In this document: piece after piece, positions 18,201 through 25,377 of the stretch | How the letters are laid out: every line of letters begins with the position of its first letter | How positions within the stretch are numbered: position 1 is the first letter of the stretch | Assembly (NCBI RefSeq): GCF_008639165.1 | Contig: NZ_CP029197.1 | Coordinates: 4,468,001 to 4,532,000 of the forward strand | Length of the DNA stretch: 64,000 nt | Source: Streptomyces venezuelae ATCC 10712 | GTDB lineage: Bacteria; Actinomycetota; Actinomycetes; Streptomycetales; Streptomycetaceae | Direction of reading: 5' to 3' | The notes under the pieces: model-generated | Seen by the model: the letters and a program-made list of their open reading frames with translations, nothing else | Database searches by the model: none | What the model was told of the DNA's origin: nothing | Made by a program: the position numbers and the translations under genes

Positions 18201-18344
18201 GTGGTCCACGCCTCCACCCTGGAAGGGGTGGCGGCGGGCCTGGCCTGGGCTGCGGGCCAGTGGCCCCGCCGCTTCGAGGTGGCGGCCCTGCTGGAGGACC
18301 CGTCCCGAACGGCGGAACTGGCACGGGACCGCTGGTTCGACTGA
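15210..18344 (+). CDS. Sacsin/Hsp90-like (GHKL) ATPase-domain protein
   Basis: 1044-residue protein with an N-terminal Bergerat-fold (GHKL) ATPase domain like that of sacsin and Hsp90. The N-box is LVVELAQNAADAAHRAG (Asn/Asp for Mg-ATP), the G1 region is LLAAANTGAPLD, and the G2 loop is AVGRFGVGFAAVLAVTD. The remaining about 800 residues are acidic, Leu/Ala-rich helical sequence without another recognised domain. GTG at 15210 was chosen over 15198 because GGAG lies 6 nt upstream. Known members are annotated only as ATP-binding proteins; a chaperone or defence-type role is speculation. Confidence 0.82.
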   Translation: MSVSARTTTDGTDPFGTARLRRGVLDAWGASPARFREDANAEEDLALGGYRDRLVVELAQNAADAAHRAGVTGRLRLTLHPADHEGPALLAAANTGAPLDATGAESLSTLRASAKREQQAHGAVGRFGVGFAAVLAVTDEPAVLGRHGGVRWSLAEARELAAEAARYSPGLGDELRRRDGHVPLLRLPLPAEGTAPDGYDTVVVLPLRDAAARDLAERLLSSVDDALLLTLPGLAEIVVETPEGVRTLRRSEDDGYVRIVDSATGTHRWRTVSHGGPLDAGLLKDRPVEERLRPHWSVTWAVPVDAEGAPRYPRTTPVVHAPTPTDEPLGIPALLIASLPLDTARRHPAPGPLTDFLVQRAADAYAELLADWQPVTTATLDLVPGPLGKGPLDGALREAILDRLPRVAFLAPAAPTEDLPALRPIEAEVVEGAGADTVDVLAEVFPTLLPAGLERRPELRTLGIGRVPLTEAVDRLAGVDRAPEWWWRLYDSLAGVDPDRLSGLPVPLAEAGDAPRIRTAIGPRQVLLPQDRTPAELTRLGLKVAHPEAAHPLLEKLGALPATPRAVLTTPQVRAAVAASLDAGEIWDEDADALDGDELVETVLTLVRDAELEPGEEPWLGALALPDEDGELSPAGELVMPGSAFAAVMREDELAYVDAELAARWGEQPLAACGVLATFALVRATDLLLDPDEVEPREGDYPEPDDAGLLHAVDVWCEDVLDRLPESPVPPVATEIVAVRDLDLVDDDAWPQALALLARPPLRDALTQPVRVLLPDGTTETVRSYTAWWLRDHPVLDGRRPAGLRAAGTDPLLIGLYDSADATGFEDEQVLRALGVRTSVAALLDEPGGAAELLARLADPGREVGGAQLHALYTALADLDPEQVTLPDELRAVVDGAVVVVDASEAVVADAPDLLPLAGGMPLLPVSPTRAADLAELFQVRRLSEEVAAEVTTEGEEHDVPDAVRTLLGPATPTTYVEHEELRAAGTELDWRRTADGVVHASTLEGVAAGLAWAAGQWPRRFEVAALLEDPSRTAELARDRWFD

Positions 18345-18357
18345 GGGGCACGGGGCC

Positions 18358-18516
18358 TCAGCGGAGGGAGGGACCGGCCGTCTGTTCGTCGAGGGACAGG
18401 TGTTCTCTCAGTGCCGCGTTCTCGGCTTCCAGGAGGGCGATGCGCTTGCGGGCGAAGTACAGCTCCATCACCGCGTCCTGGAATTCGGACACGAGCTGTT
18501 CAGGGGTCAGTTCCAT
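18358..18516 (-). CDS. 52-residue coiled-coil protein
   Basis: Short protein whose centre, VMELYFARKRIALLEAENAALREHL, is a textbook heptad-repeat coiled coil (only LLEAENAALREHL need be noted). It begins 2 bp after the stop of the Tat-exported tail-like protein, so the two are cotranscribed. The ATG at 18516 follows the upstream gene closely, and the frame reads through without interruption. Its size and pairing suggest a small chaperone or multimerising partner of the upstream product; that is inference. Confidence 0.65.
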   Translation of the reverse strand: MELTPEQLVSEFQDAVMELYFARKRIALLEAENAALREHLSLDEQTAGPSLR

Positions 18517-18518
18517 GG

Positions 18519-19421
18519 TCAGGCCGAGCCGATCACGGTCACGGCGCCGGAGGGGCCGCGCCACTTGAGGGCGCCGCCCTCGGCGTAGAGGACGCCCCCG
18601 TTCGTCGGGTTGGCGGTCGGGGCCGTGGTGGCGTTGCGGATGCCGATCACGCCGTCGCCGCCGCCGTACGACTCGCCGCTCGTGACGCCGAACATGGCGT
18701 TGTGGGCGGCCAGCGCCCCGCTGTTGAGCACCCGCAGCTTCGCGGCGCCCGTCCGGTCGCGGATCTCCACGACGCGGCTCGTGGCGTCCTCGTTGGCCTG
18801 CATCATCAGCCCGATCAGGGAGTTCCGTTGGGCGATCTCCACCCGCCCCCGGGGGGTGGCGCCGATCGGGAGGCCGACGCCCACCGCTCCGGAGCCCTTC
18901 ACCACGAAGTCGTCCACGCCGTTGTTCCGCAGCGTGATGAGGTTGCCCTTGGTGGGGCCGGTGGAGTGGGTGACGTAGATGCCCTGTGCGGCGGTGCCGC
19001 CCGACTGGTCGGTGACGCCGTCCGTGTCCAGGTAGATGGAGACGGCGGCGGCTCCGCCGTCCGTGGCGTCCGCGTGGCCCCGGTGCAGGATCTTGAGCGT
19101 GCCCCTGCTCCGCTCGGTACCGGACAGGTACATCGCCGAGTCCTCCGGGTTGTCGGAGACGACGTTCAGCGCGACGCCGTTGCCGGCCACGCCCGCCTGG
19201 TGCACGGTCAGGGCGTGGAGTTTCGCCGTCGCCGTCGTGGACACGGTCCTGAACGACGAGGTCGTACCGCCGTCGGTGCGGAAGTTCCGGGCCTTCACCT
19301 CGCCCGGGTACGTCACGTCCCCCTCGGCCTCCCCGGCCGCCGACGCGGTCCCCGGCCCGGCGGCCACCGTCACGGCCCCCGCGGTGAACGCCCCCAGGAA
19401 CAGCCTGCGCGTGCTGGTCAC
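18519..19421 (-). CDS. Tat-exported phage tail/hyaluronidase-like protein
   Basis: 300-residue protein with a Tat-like signal (TSTRRLFLGAFTAGAVTVAA, cleavage after ASAA). The body is polar and Gly/Thr/Asn-rich with short beta-repeats: GVALNVVSDNPEDSAMYLSG, RGTLKILHRGH, NLITLRNNGVDDFVVKGSG and LRVLNSGALAAHNAMFGV, ending VLYAEGGALKWRGPSG. These resemble the triple-stranded beta-helix of phage hyaluronidases (HylP) and the head-binding or C-terminal parts of tail fibres. Related Streptomyces proteins are, as I recall, annotated hyaluronoglucosaminidase without proof of activity. Followed by a coiled-coil miniprotein. Confidence 0.65.
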   Translation of the reverse strand: MTSTRRLFLGAFTAGAVTVAAGPGTASAAGEAEGDVTYPGEVKARNFRTDGGTTSSFRTVSTTATAKLHALTVHQAGVAGNGVALNVVSDNPEDSAMYLSGTERSRGTLKILHRGHADATDGGAAAVSIYLDTDGVTDQSGGTAAQGIYVTHSTGPTKGNLITLRNNGVDDFVVKGSGAVGVGLPIGATPRGRVEIAQRNSLIGLMMQANEDATSRVVEIRDRTGAAKLRVLNSGALAAHNAMFGVTSGESYGGGDGVIGIRNATTAPTANPTNGGVLYAEGGALKWRGPSGAVTVIGSA

Positions 19422-19545
19422 TCTCTCTCCTTCGTCCCACCCCTGGCCAACGGGTCGGCACGCTACGCCGTGGTGGGGCCTCGCGCCAGATCCGTCCGAA
19501 GCCGCCGGCCCCCTGGGGGAGGGGAGTTACCGGGCGGGGCTCAGG

Positions 19546-19872
19546 TCAGGCGGTGTGGCCCTGTCGTGCCGGGTTCCTCCGGAGGGACCGGTGGGCGAGG
19601 CCGAGGAGGAAGGCGTTGATCAGCGCGGAGAGGGCCAGCGCCGAGTAGTGGTAGGCGCTCGCCCAGGCCGAGAAGCCTGTCACCACGTCGGGGAGCAGCA
19701 GGACCACGCTGCTGGGCGCGGTGGCCAGGGCGAACCAGAAGTCCGCGAAGGCCTGGCCCTCGGTCCACGGGCTGACCAGCAGGGGGAGCGACGCCACGAG
19801 CGCCAGGTAGCCCAGTGAGACGGGGTTGGCGAACGTGAGCCGGACGATGGCGCGGGGGCGGCTGTCTCGCAT
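19546..19872 (-). CDS. SCO4225-family-like membrane protein
   Basis: 108-residue protein with about three hydrophobic segments: PVSLGYLALVASLPLLV, ADFWFALATAPSSVVLLLP and YHYSALALSALINAFLLGLA. The N-terminus RLTFANPVSLGYLALV and the APSSVVLLL block recall the SCO4225 family of small actinobacterial membrane proteins. The ATG at 19872 has GGAGGAA upstream. No function known; it stands alone between the tail-like gene and the P-type ATPase. Confidence 0.65.
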   Translation of the reverse strand: MRDSRPRAIVRLTFANPVSLGYLALVASLPLLVSPWTEGQAFADFWFALATAPSSVVLLLPDVVTGFSAWASAYHYSALALSALINAFLLGLAHRSLRRNPARQGHTA

Positions 19873-20052
19873 GGGTCGATTCCTCCTGGACGGGTCGGTC
19901 GCGCCGTGTCGGCGCTGGTCCCATCGTGCGGCGGACCGCCCTCCGCCCACCTGAGTAGCGCTACTCAAACCGAGGTGAGCGCGTGCACGTCGCGGGCCTG
20001 GGTGATGCCGCCTGGGCCGCGACACGAGGGCCGCTGATCCGCCGGTCGCCCG

Positions 20053-22461
20053 CTACGCCGGGAACCTCCGGTCCACCCAGCGCCACGCGAACTCCAGCAG
20101 GGCCGCGCCCGCTGCCGCGATCGCCACGGCCGTCCACGGCATCGTCACGCCCACCAGCTTCAGCGCGAAGAAGTCCTGGAGCCACGGCACGACGAGGACC
20201 AGGAGGAACGCGCCTCCCATCGCCGCCACCAGGGTCAGGCGCCACCACGTGTACGGGCGGGCGATGATCGCCAGGACCCACATCGAGACCAGGAACAGGG
20301 TGAGCGTCGCCGCGCTCGTCTCGGCCGCCAGGGCGTCCGGTCCGGTGTAGTGGTGGCGGGCCAGCAGGTAGGTGGCGAAGGTCGCCGCGCCCGCGATGAC
20401 ACCGCCGGGGATCGCGTACCGCATCACCCGCCGGACGAAGTTCGGCTTCGCCCGTTCCTTGTTCGGCGCGAGCGCGAGGAAGAACGCCGGGACGCCGATC
20501 GTCAGGGTCGACAGGAGCGTCAGGTGGCGGGGGAGGAAGGGGTACTCCACCTGCGAGCACACCACCAGGACCGCCAGGAGGACCGAGTACACCGTCTTCG
20601 TGAGGAACAGGGTGGCCACGCGGGTGATGTTGCCGATGACCCGCCGGCCCTCCGCCACCACCGACGGCAGCGTCGCGAAGCTGTTGTTCAGGAGGACGAT
20701 CTGCGCGACCGCCCGGGTCGCCTCCGAGCCCGAGCCCATCGACACGCCGATGTCGGCGTCCTTCAGCGCCAGCACGTCGTTCACGCCGTCGCCGGTCATG
20801 GCGACGGTGTGCCCGTGGGACTGGAGCGCCGCCACCATGTCCCGCTTCTGCTGCGGGGTGACCCGGCCGAAGACGGCGTTCTCGTCGAGGACCTTCGCCA
20901 TCTCCTCCCGGTCGGCGGGGAGCGTGCGGGCGTCCACGGTGTTCGCCGCGCCCGGCATGTCGAGCTTTCCCGCGACCGCGCCCACCGAGACCGCGTTGTC
21001 GCCGGAGATGACCTTCGTGGCGACGTTCTGTTCGGCGAAGTAGGAGAGCGTGTCGGCGGCGTCCGGCCGCAGCCGCTGTTCCAGGACGACCAGCGCCGTC
21101 GGGCGGGCGCCGGTCGCGACCTCGGGGGAGTCGAGCTCGTGGACGGTCCGGGCCAGCAGCAGGACCCGCAGGCCCTGCTCGTTGAGGTGGTCGATCTCGG
21201 TCAGCGCCGGGTCGCCGGCGGGCAGGAGGACATCGGGGGCGCCGAGCAGCCACGTCGAGTTCTCGCCGTCGCCCTCGCTGAACGCCGCCCCGCTGTACTT
21301 GCGGGCCGAGGAGAACGGCAGGGCCTCCGTGCAGCGCCACTCCACGGTGTCGGGGTAGGCGTCGATGATGGCCTGGAGGGAGGCGTTGGGGCGGGGGTCC
21401 GATTCCCCGAGGGCGCCGAGGACCTTGCGTACGTACGTCTCGTCCGCGCCGTTGAGGGGCCGCAGTTCGGTGACGTCCATGCCGCCCTCGGTCAGCGTGC
21501 CCGTCTTGTCCAGGCAGACGACGTCCACCCGGGCGAGGCCCTCGATCGCGGGCAGCTCCTGCACCAGGCACTGCTTGCGCCCGAGGCGTACGACTCCGAT
21601 CGCGAAGGCGACCGAGGTGAGCAGGACGAGTCCTTCGGGGATCATCGGGACGATGCCGCCGACCGTGCGGGCGACGGCGTCCTTGAAGTTGTTGTCCTTG
21701 ACGACGAGCTGGCTGATGACGAGCCCGATCGCGGTCGGCACCATCATCCACGTCACGTACTTGAGGATGGTGGAGATGCCCGTCCGCAGTTCGGAGTGGA
21801 CGAGCGTGAACCGGGAGGCCTCCTCGGCGAGCTGCGCCGCGTACGCCTCGCGGCCGACCTTGGTCGCGGTGAACGCGCCGCCGCCGGCCACCACGAACGA
21901 GCCGGACATCATCCGGTCGCCGGGTTTCTTCACCACCGGGTCGGCCTCGCCGGTGAGCAGGGACTCGTCGATCTCCAGGCTGTCTGCCTCGGCGACCTCG
22001 CCGTCGACGACGACCTTGTCGCCGGGGCCGAGTTCGATCAGGTCGCCGAGGACGATCTCGGAGGTGGAGAGTTCGGCGGCCACGCCGTCGCGCCGGACGG
22101 TGGGTTTCGCCTCGCCGATGACAGCGAGTCCGTCGAGGGTCTTCTTGGCGCGGAGTTCCTGGATGATGCCGATGCCGGTGTTGGCGATGATCACGAAGCC
22201 GAAGAGGCTGTCCTGGATCGGCGCGACGAAGAGCATGATCACCCAGAGCACGCCGATGATCGCGTTGAAGCGGGTGAAGACGTTGGCGCGGACGATGTCC
22301 GTGGTCGAGCGGGAGCTGCGTACGGGGACGTCGTTGACCTCGCCGCGGGCGACGCGTTCGGCGACCTCGGCGGAGGTCAGTCCGGCGGGACGGTGGACAA
22401 CGGGCGGCCCCACCGCCCCGGCCTCGCCGCCGTCCGTGTCGATCTTCGCCCGCTGAGTCAT
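20053..22461 (-). CDS. CtpE-like cation-translocating P-type ATPase
   Basis: 802-residue P-type ATPase. Landmarks are the actuator motif SLLTGEADPV, the transmembrane PEGL motif (IPMIPEGLVLLTS), the phosphorylation motif DKTGTLTEGG, the hinge GDGVNDVLALKDADIG, and about eight to ten membrane helices. The order and length match mycobacterial CtpE, which has been linked to calcium uptake; PEGL instead of PEGLP/CPC argues against a heavy-metal pump. The ATG at 22461 opens with MTQRAKIDTDGGEAG. It is transcribed alone. Substrate assignment to Ca2+ rests on family resemblance only. Confidence 0.88.
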   Translation of the reverse strand: MTQRAKIDTDGGEAGAVGPPVVHRPAGLTSAEVAERVARGEVNDVPVRSSRSTTDIVRANVFTRFNAIIGVLWVIMLFVAPIQDSLFGFVIIANTGIGIIQELRAKKTLDGLAVIGEAKPTVRRDGVAAELSTSEIVLGDLIELGPGDKVVVDGEVAEADSLEIDESLLTGEADPVVKKPGDRMMSGSFVVAGGGAFTATKVGREAYAAQLAEEASRFTLVHSELRTGISTILKYVTWMMVPTAIGLVISQLVVKDNNFKDAVARTVGGIVPMIPEGLVLLTSVAFAIGVVRLGRKQCLVQELPAIEGLARVDVVCLDKTGTLTEGGMDVTELRPLNGADETYVRKVLGALGESDPRPNASLQAIIDAYPDTVEWRCTEALPFSSARKYSGAAFSEGDGENSTWLLGAPDVLLPAGDPALTEIDHLNEQGLRVLLLARTVHELDSPEVATGARPTALVVLEQRLRPDAADTLSYFAEQNVATKVISGDNAVSVGAVAGKLDMPGAANTVDARTLPADREEMAKVLDENAVFGRVTPQQKRDMVAALQSHGHTVAMTGDGVNDVLALKDADIGVSMGSGSEATRAVAQIVLLNNSFATLPSVVAEGRRVIGNITRVATLFLTKTVYSVLLAVLVVCSQVEYPFLPRHLTLLSTLTIGVPAFFLALAPNKERAKPNFVRRVMRYAIPGGVIAGAATFATYLLARHHYTGPDALAAETSAATLTLFLVSMWVLAIIARPYTWWRLTLVAAMGGAFLLVLVVPWLQDFFALKLVGVTMPWTAVAIAAAGAALLEFAWRWVDRRFPA

Positions 22462-22561
22462 GTTTTCGACGTTACGACCGGATTCGGCCGTTCACCTGCC
22501 GAGAAGGGCGAATCTCAGACCGGGGGAGGACGTGAATCGTCCCCCGGTGCCATGGCGGCCG

Positions 22562-22894
22562 CTACGCCCCGGGACCCTGGGGGGATCCGGTCCCCGCCTC
22601 GCCGGCCTCGCCCGCCCGGCTCGCCCCGCCCGTCGCGTCCGCCGCCCGCGCCGCCGCGTGCCGCTTGATCGCCGCGTCCCGCTTCCGTACGTACCAGATG
22701 CCGATCAGGCCGAGTCCGGCCCCGGCCAGGCAGGTCCACACCCACCAGGTCAGGTCCCGGTCGTCGAACCAGCCGTAGAACGGGACCTGGACGAGGAAGA
22801 GGACGAACCAGAGGATCGTGCCGCCGGTGATGGTGGCGACGACGGGCCCTTCGAGGGGCTCGGGTGCCTCGTGCTTCGGTGTCCACTTCGCCAT
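22562..22894 (-). CDS. DUF2530 family membrane protein
   Basis: 110-residue protein with two transmembrane segments (VVATITGGTILWFVLFLVQV and WWVWTCLAGAGLGLIGIWYV) followed by a basic RKRDAAIKRHAAARAA tail and a low-complexity end. It matches the actinobacterial DUF2530 family, function unknown. The ATG at 22894 (MAKWTPKHEAPEPLEGP) was used. It is divergent from the NCS2 permease, a neighbourhood I recall as conserved in Streptomyces. Confidence 0.82.
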   Translation of the reverse strand: MAKWTPKHEAPEPLEGPVVATITGGTILWFVLFLVQVPFYGWFDDRDLTWWVWTCLAGAGLGLIGIWYVRKRDAAIKRHAAARAADATGGASRAGEAGEAGTGSPQGPGA

Positions 22895-23053
22895 GGGGGT
22901 CAGTCTAGGTGGCGGGATTTCGTACTCCTGCATGGTCTACGCGCGGAGATGGACGCCCCGTCGTTCATGTGTTCATACTGAAACGGTTTGCCTCTGGCGG
23001 GTTTCCTTCGTATGAACCGCCAAACGGACGTCTCCCGAAGAGGAACCCACCCC

Positions 23054-24499
23054 ATGAGCACCACGGCCACCGCCAAGGCCACCTCTCCCGAGAGCCCCGA
23101 TCCCTCGACCTCGGGCCTCGACCGCTACTTCAAGATCTCCCAGCGCGGCTCGACCGTCGCCCGCGAGGTCCGCGGCGGCTTCGCCACCTTCTTCGCGATG
23201 GCCTACATCATCGTGCTGAACCCGATCATCCTCGGCAGCGCCAAGGACATGTACGGGCACCAGCTCGACAGCGGCCAGCTGGTCACCGCCACCGTCCTGA
23301 CGGCGGCGTTCTCCACCCTCCTCATGGGCGTCATCGGCAACGTCCCGATCGCCCTCGCCGCCGGCCTCGGCGTCAACACCGTCGTCGCCCTCCAGCTCGC
23401 CCCGAAGATGTCCTGGCCCGACGCCATGGGCATGGTCGTCCTCGCCGGCGTCGTCGTGATGCTGCTCGTCGCGACCGGCCTGCGCGAGCGCGTGATGAAC
23501 GCGGTCCCGGTCGGCCTGCGCAAGGGCATCGCGATCGGCATCGGCCTCTTCATCATGCTGATCGGCCTCGTCGACTCGGGCTTCGTCTCCCGCATCCCCG
23601 ACGCCGCGCACACCACCGTCCCGCTCCAGCTCGGCGGCGACGGTCACCTCACCGGCTGGCCGGTCCTGGTCTTCATCCTGGGCACCCTCCTCACCCTCGC
23701 GCTGATCATCCGCAAGGTCCCGGGCGCCATCCTCATCTCGATCGTCGTCATGACGATCGTGGCGATGGTGATCAACGCGGTCGCGACCGTCCCGTCCTGG
23801 GGCCTGACCACCCCGAAGTGGCCGGGCAACCCGGTCGCCTCGCCCGACTTCGGGCTCGTCGGCGAGGTCAGCCTCTTCGGCGGCTTCGAGAAGGTCGGCG
23901 TCCTCACCGGCGTCCTCTTCGTCTTCACCGTGCTGCTGTCCTGCTTCTTCGACGCCATGGGCACGATCCTCGGCGTCGGCGACGAGGCCAAGCTGATGGA
24001 CAAGGACGGCAACTTCCCCGGCATCAACAAGGTCCTGCTCGTGGACGGCCTCGCCGTCGCCTCCGGCGGCGCGACCTCCTCCTCGGCCACCACCTGCTTC
24101 GTGGAGTCCACGGCGGGCGTCGGCGAGGGGGCGAGGACCGGTCTCGCCTCGGTGGTCACCGGCGGTCTGTTCTCGGTGGCGCTGTTCCTCACGCCGCTGG
24201 CCACGATGGTCCCGTCCCAGGCGGCCACCCCCGCGCTCCTCGCGGTCGGCTTCCTCATCCTGGCCGGATCGGTCAAGGACATCGACTGGAGCGACTTCAC
24301 CATCGCGGTGCCGGCGTTCCTCGCGATGGTGATGATGCCGTTCACGTACTCGATCACCAACGGCATCGGCATCGGCTTCATCGCGTTCAGCGTGCTGCGC
24401 CTCGCGGCCGGCCGGGGCCGTGAGGTCCCGGTGGCCATGTACGTGGTGTCGGCGGTCTTCGTCTTCTACTACGCGATGCCGGCGCTCGGCCTCACGTGA
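23054..24499 (+). CDS. NCS2 family purine permease (AzgA-type)
   Basis: 481-residue nucleobase:cation symporter-2 family permease, expected to import guanine, hypoxanthine or adenine. Typical AzgA-type blocks are REVRGGFATFFAMAYIIVLN, IALAAGLGVNTVVALQLAP, VPVGLRKGIAIGIGLFIML, LSCFFDAMGTILGVGDEA, and the SSATTCFVESTAGVGEGART core motif containing the substrate-site Glu. About 12 to 14 membrane helices are predicted. ATG at 23054 has AGAGGAA upstream; an earlier in-frame start at 22988 lacks a ribosome-binding site. Its 3' end overlaps that of the convergent ribbon-helix-helix gene by 8 bp. Confidence 0.92.
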   Translation: MSTTATAKATSPESPDPSTSGLDRYFKISQRGSTVAREVRGGFATFFAMAYIIVLNPIILGSAKDMYGHQLDSGQLVTATVLTAAFSTLLMGVIGNVPIALAAGLGVNTVVALQLAPKMSWPDAMGMVVLAGVVVMLLVATGLRERVMNAVPVGLRKGIAIGIGLFIMLIGLVDSGFVSRIPDAAHTTVPLQLGGDGHLTGWPVLVFILGTLLTLALIIRKVPGAILISIVVMTIVAMVINAVATVPSWGLTTPKWPGNPVASPDFGLVGEVSLFGGFEKVGVLTGVLFVFTVLLSCFFDAMGTILGVGDEAKLMDKDGNFPGINKVLLVDGLAVASGGATSSSATTCFVESTAGVGEGARTGLASVVTGGLFSVALFLTPLATMVPSQAATPALLAVGFLILAGSVKDIDWSDFTIAVPAFLAMVMMPFTYSITNGIGIGFIAFSVLRLAAGRGREVPVAMYVVSAVFVFYYAMPALGLT

Positions 24500-24716
24500 T
24501 CGCGGGGTGAGGCGGGCGCGCGCCCGCCTCACCGTCCGCCTCCCCGTAGAACTTCTCCGTCTCGTCGACGGCGGTCTTGAACCGCTCGTCGAAATCCTCG
24601 CGAATGAGCGTCCGGACGACATAGTCCTGGACGCTCATTCTCCTTTTCGCGGCGTGACTCCTGAGCCGGTCGAGCAGCTCACCGTCGATGCGCAGGCTGA
24701 GCACTGTCGATCCCAT
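24492..24716 (-). CDS. Ribbon-helix-helix (CopG/Arc-type) DNA-binding protein
   Basis: 74-residue protein. The N-terminal strand TVLSLRIDGELLDRLRSHAA, followed by KRRMSVQDYVVRTLIREDF, is a canonical ribbon-helix-helix fold. The C-terminal 30 residues are acidic then Pro-rich. It could be an antitoxin-like or stand-alone regulator; no toxin gene adjoins it. ATG at 24716. The 3' end overlaps that of the purine permease. Confidence 0.82.
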   Translation of the reverse strand: MGSTVLSLRIDGELLDRLRSHAAKRRMSVQDYVVRTLIREDFDERFKTAVDETEKFYGEADGEAGARPPHPAIT

Positions 24717-24892
24717 GTCGTTCAGGGTCGGGGCAGCCGGGGTTTCTTTGCGTCACTTTCTGGATCCGACTCACTCGTTTGGGTGATACATGGATGCGGA
24801 AGCGTGATCTGCGTGCATCCGGTTCACTCGCGTGCCTCATGTGATCCGTACTACGTCGGCGCGTTCCCGTTGGTATTTAGACAGAGTAATGA

Positions 24893-24903
24893 GTTAGGCT
24901 AAC
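24893..24903. promoter_or_regulatory. Candidate MarR autoregulatory palindrome
   Basis: GTTAGGCTAAC is a perfect 5+1+5 inverted repeat 4 bp before the MarR ATG. It lies just after AT-rich promoter-like sequence (TATTTAGACAGAGTAATGAG) and fits an operator for the downstream repressor. It also resembles half of an iron box, so iron control is an alternative. Confidence 0.45.
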
Positions 24904-24907
24904 GAAC

Positions 24908-25351
24908 ATGCCTGACCTGTCCCACGGCACAGCCGACGACGCCGCGGCCGTGAACGCGCTCCGCTCCTCCGTCATGCGACTGGGCCGACGCCTCAAGCAC
25001 CAGCGCGTCGACGAGTCGCTGAGCCCCACCGAGATGTCGGTACTCGGCACCCTCGCGCTCTGCGGCTCCGCCACCCCCGGCGAACTGGCCCGCAAGGAGC
25101 ACGTCCAGCCGCCCTCGATGACCCGCATCGTCGCGCTGCTCGAAGCCAAGGGACTGGTCCGGCTCGAGCCGCACCCCGACGACCGCCGGCAGAAGGTGGT
25201 CAGCCAGACCGAGCAGGCCGAAGCCATGCTCGAAGAATCCCGCCGCAAGCGGAACGCCTGGCTGGCCACCCTCGCCGAAGGCCTGGACGAGGACGAATGG
25301 GCCAAGCTCCGCGCCGCCGCCCCGGTCCTGGAGAAGCTCGCCCACCTCTGA
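24908..25351 (+). CDS. MarR family transcriptional regulator
   Basis: 147-residue winged-helix repressor. The recognition region is SATPGELARKEHVQPPSMTRIVALLEAKGLV and the wing is RLEPHPDDRRQKVV, with an N-terminal dimerisation helix (LRSSVMRLGRRLKHQ). It starts at ATG 24908 and is followed 26 bp later by an MFS exporter on the same strand. This is the common layout in which MarR represses itself and an efflux pump until a ligand binds. Confidence 0.92.
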   Translation: MPDLSHGTADDAAAVNALRSSVMRLGRRLKHQRVDESLSPTEMSVLGTLALCGSATPGELARKEHVQPPSMTRIVALLEAKGLVRLEPHPDDRRQKVVSQTEQAEAMLEESRRKRNAWLATLAEGLDEDEWAKLRAAAPVLEKLAHL

Positions 25352-25377
25352 CCGACACGCCAAGGAGGCGACGCACT

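Noticed and set aside
24893..24903. Iron box upstream of the MarR gene
   Set aside because: GTTAGGCTAAC resembles part of an iron box, but it lacks the full 19-bp pattern and fits better as a MarR operator next to the start codon.
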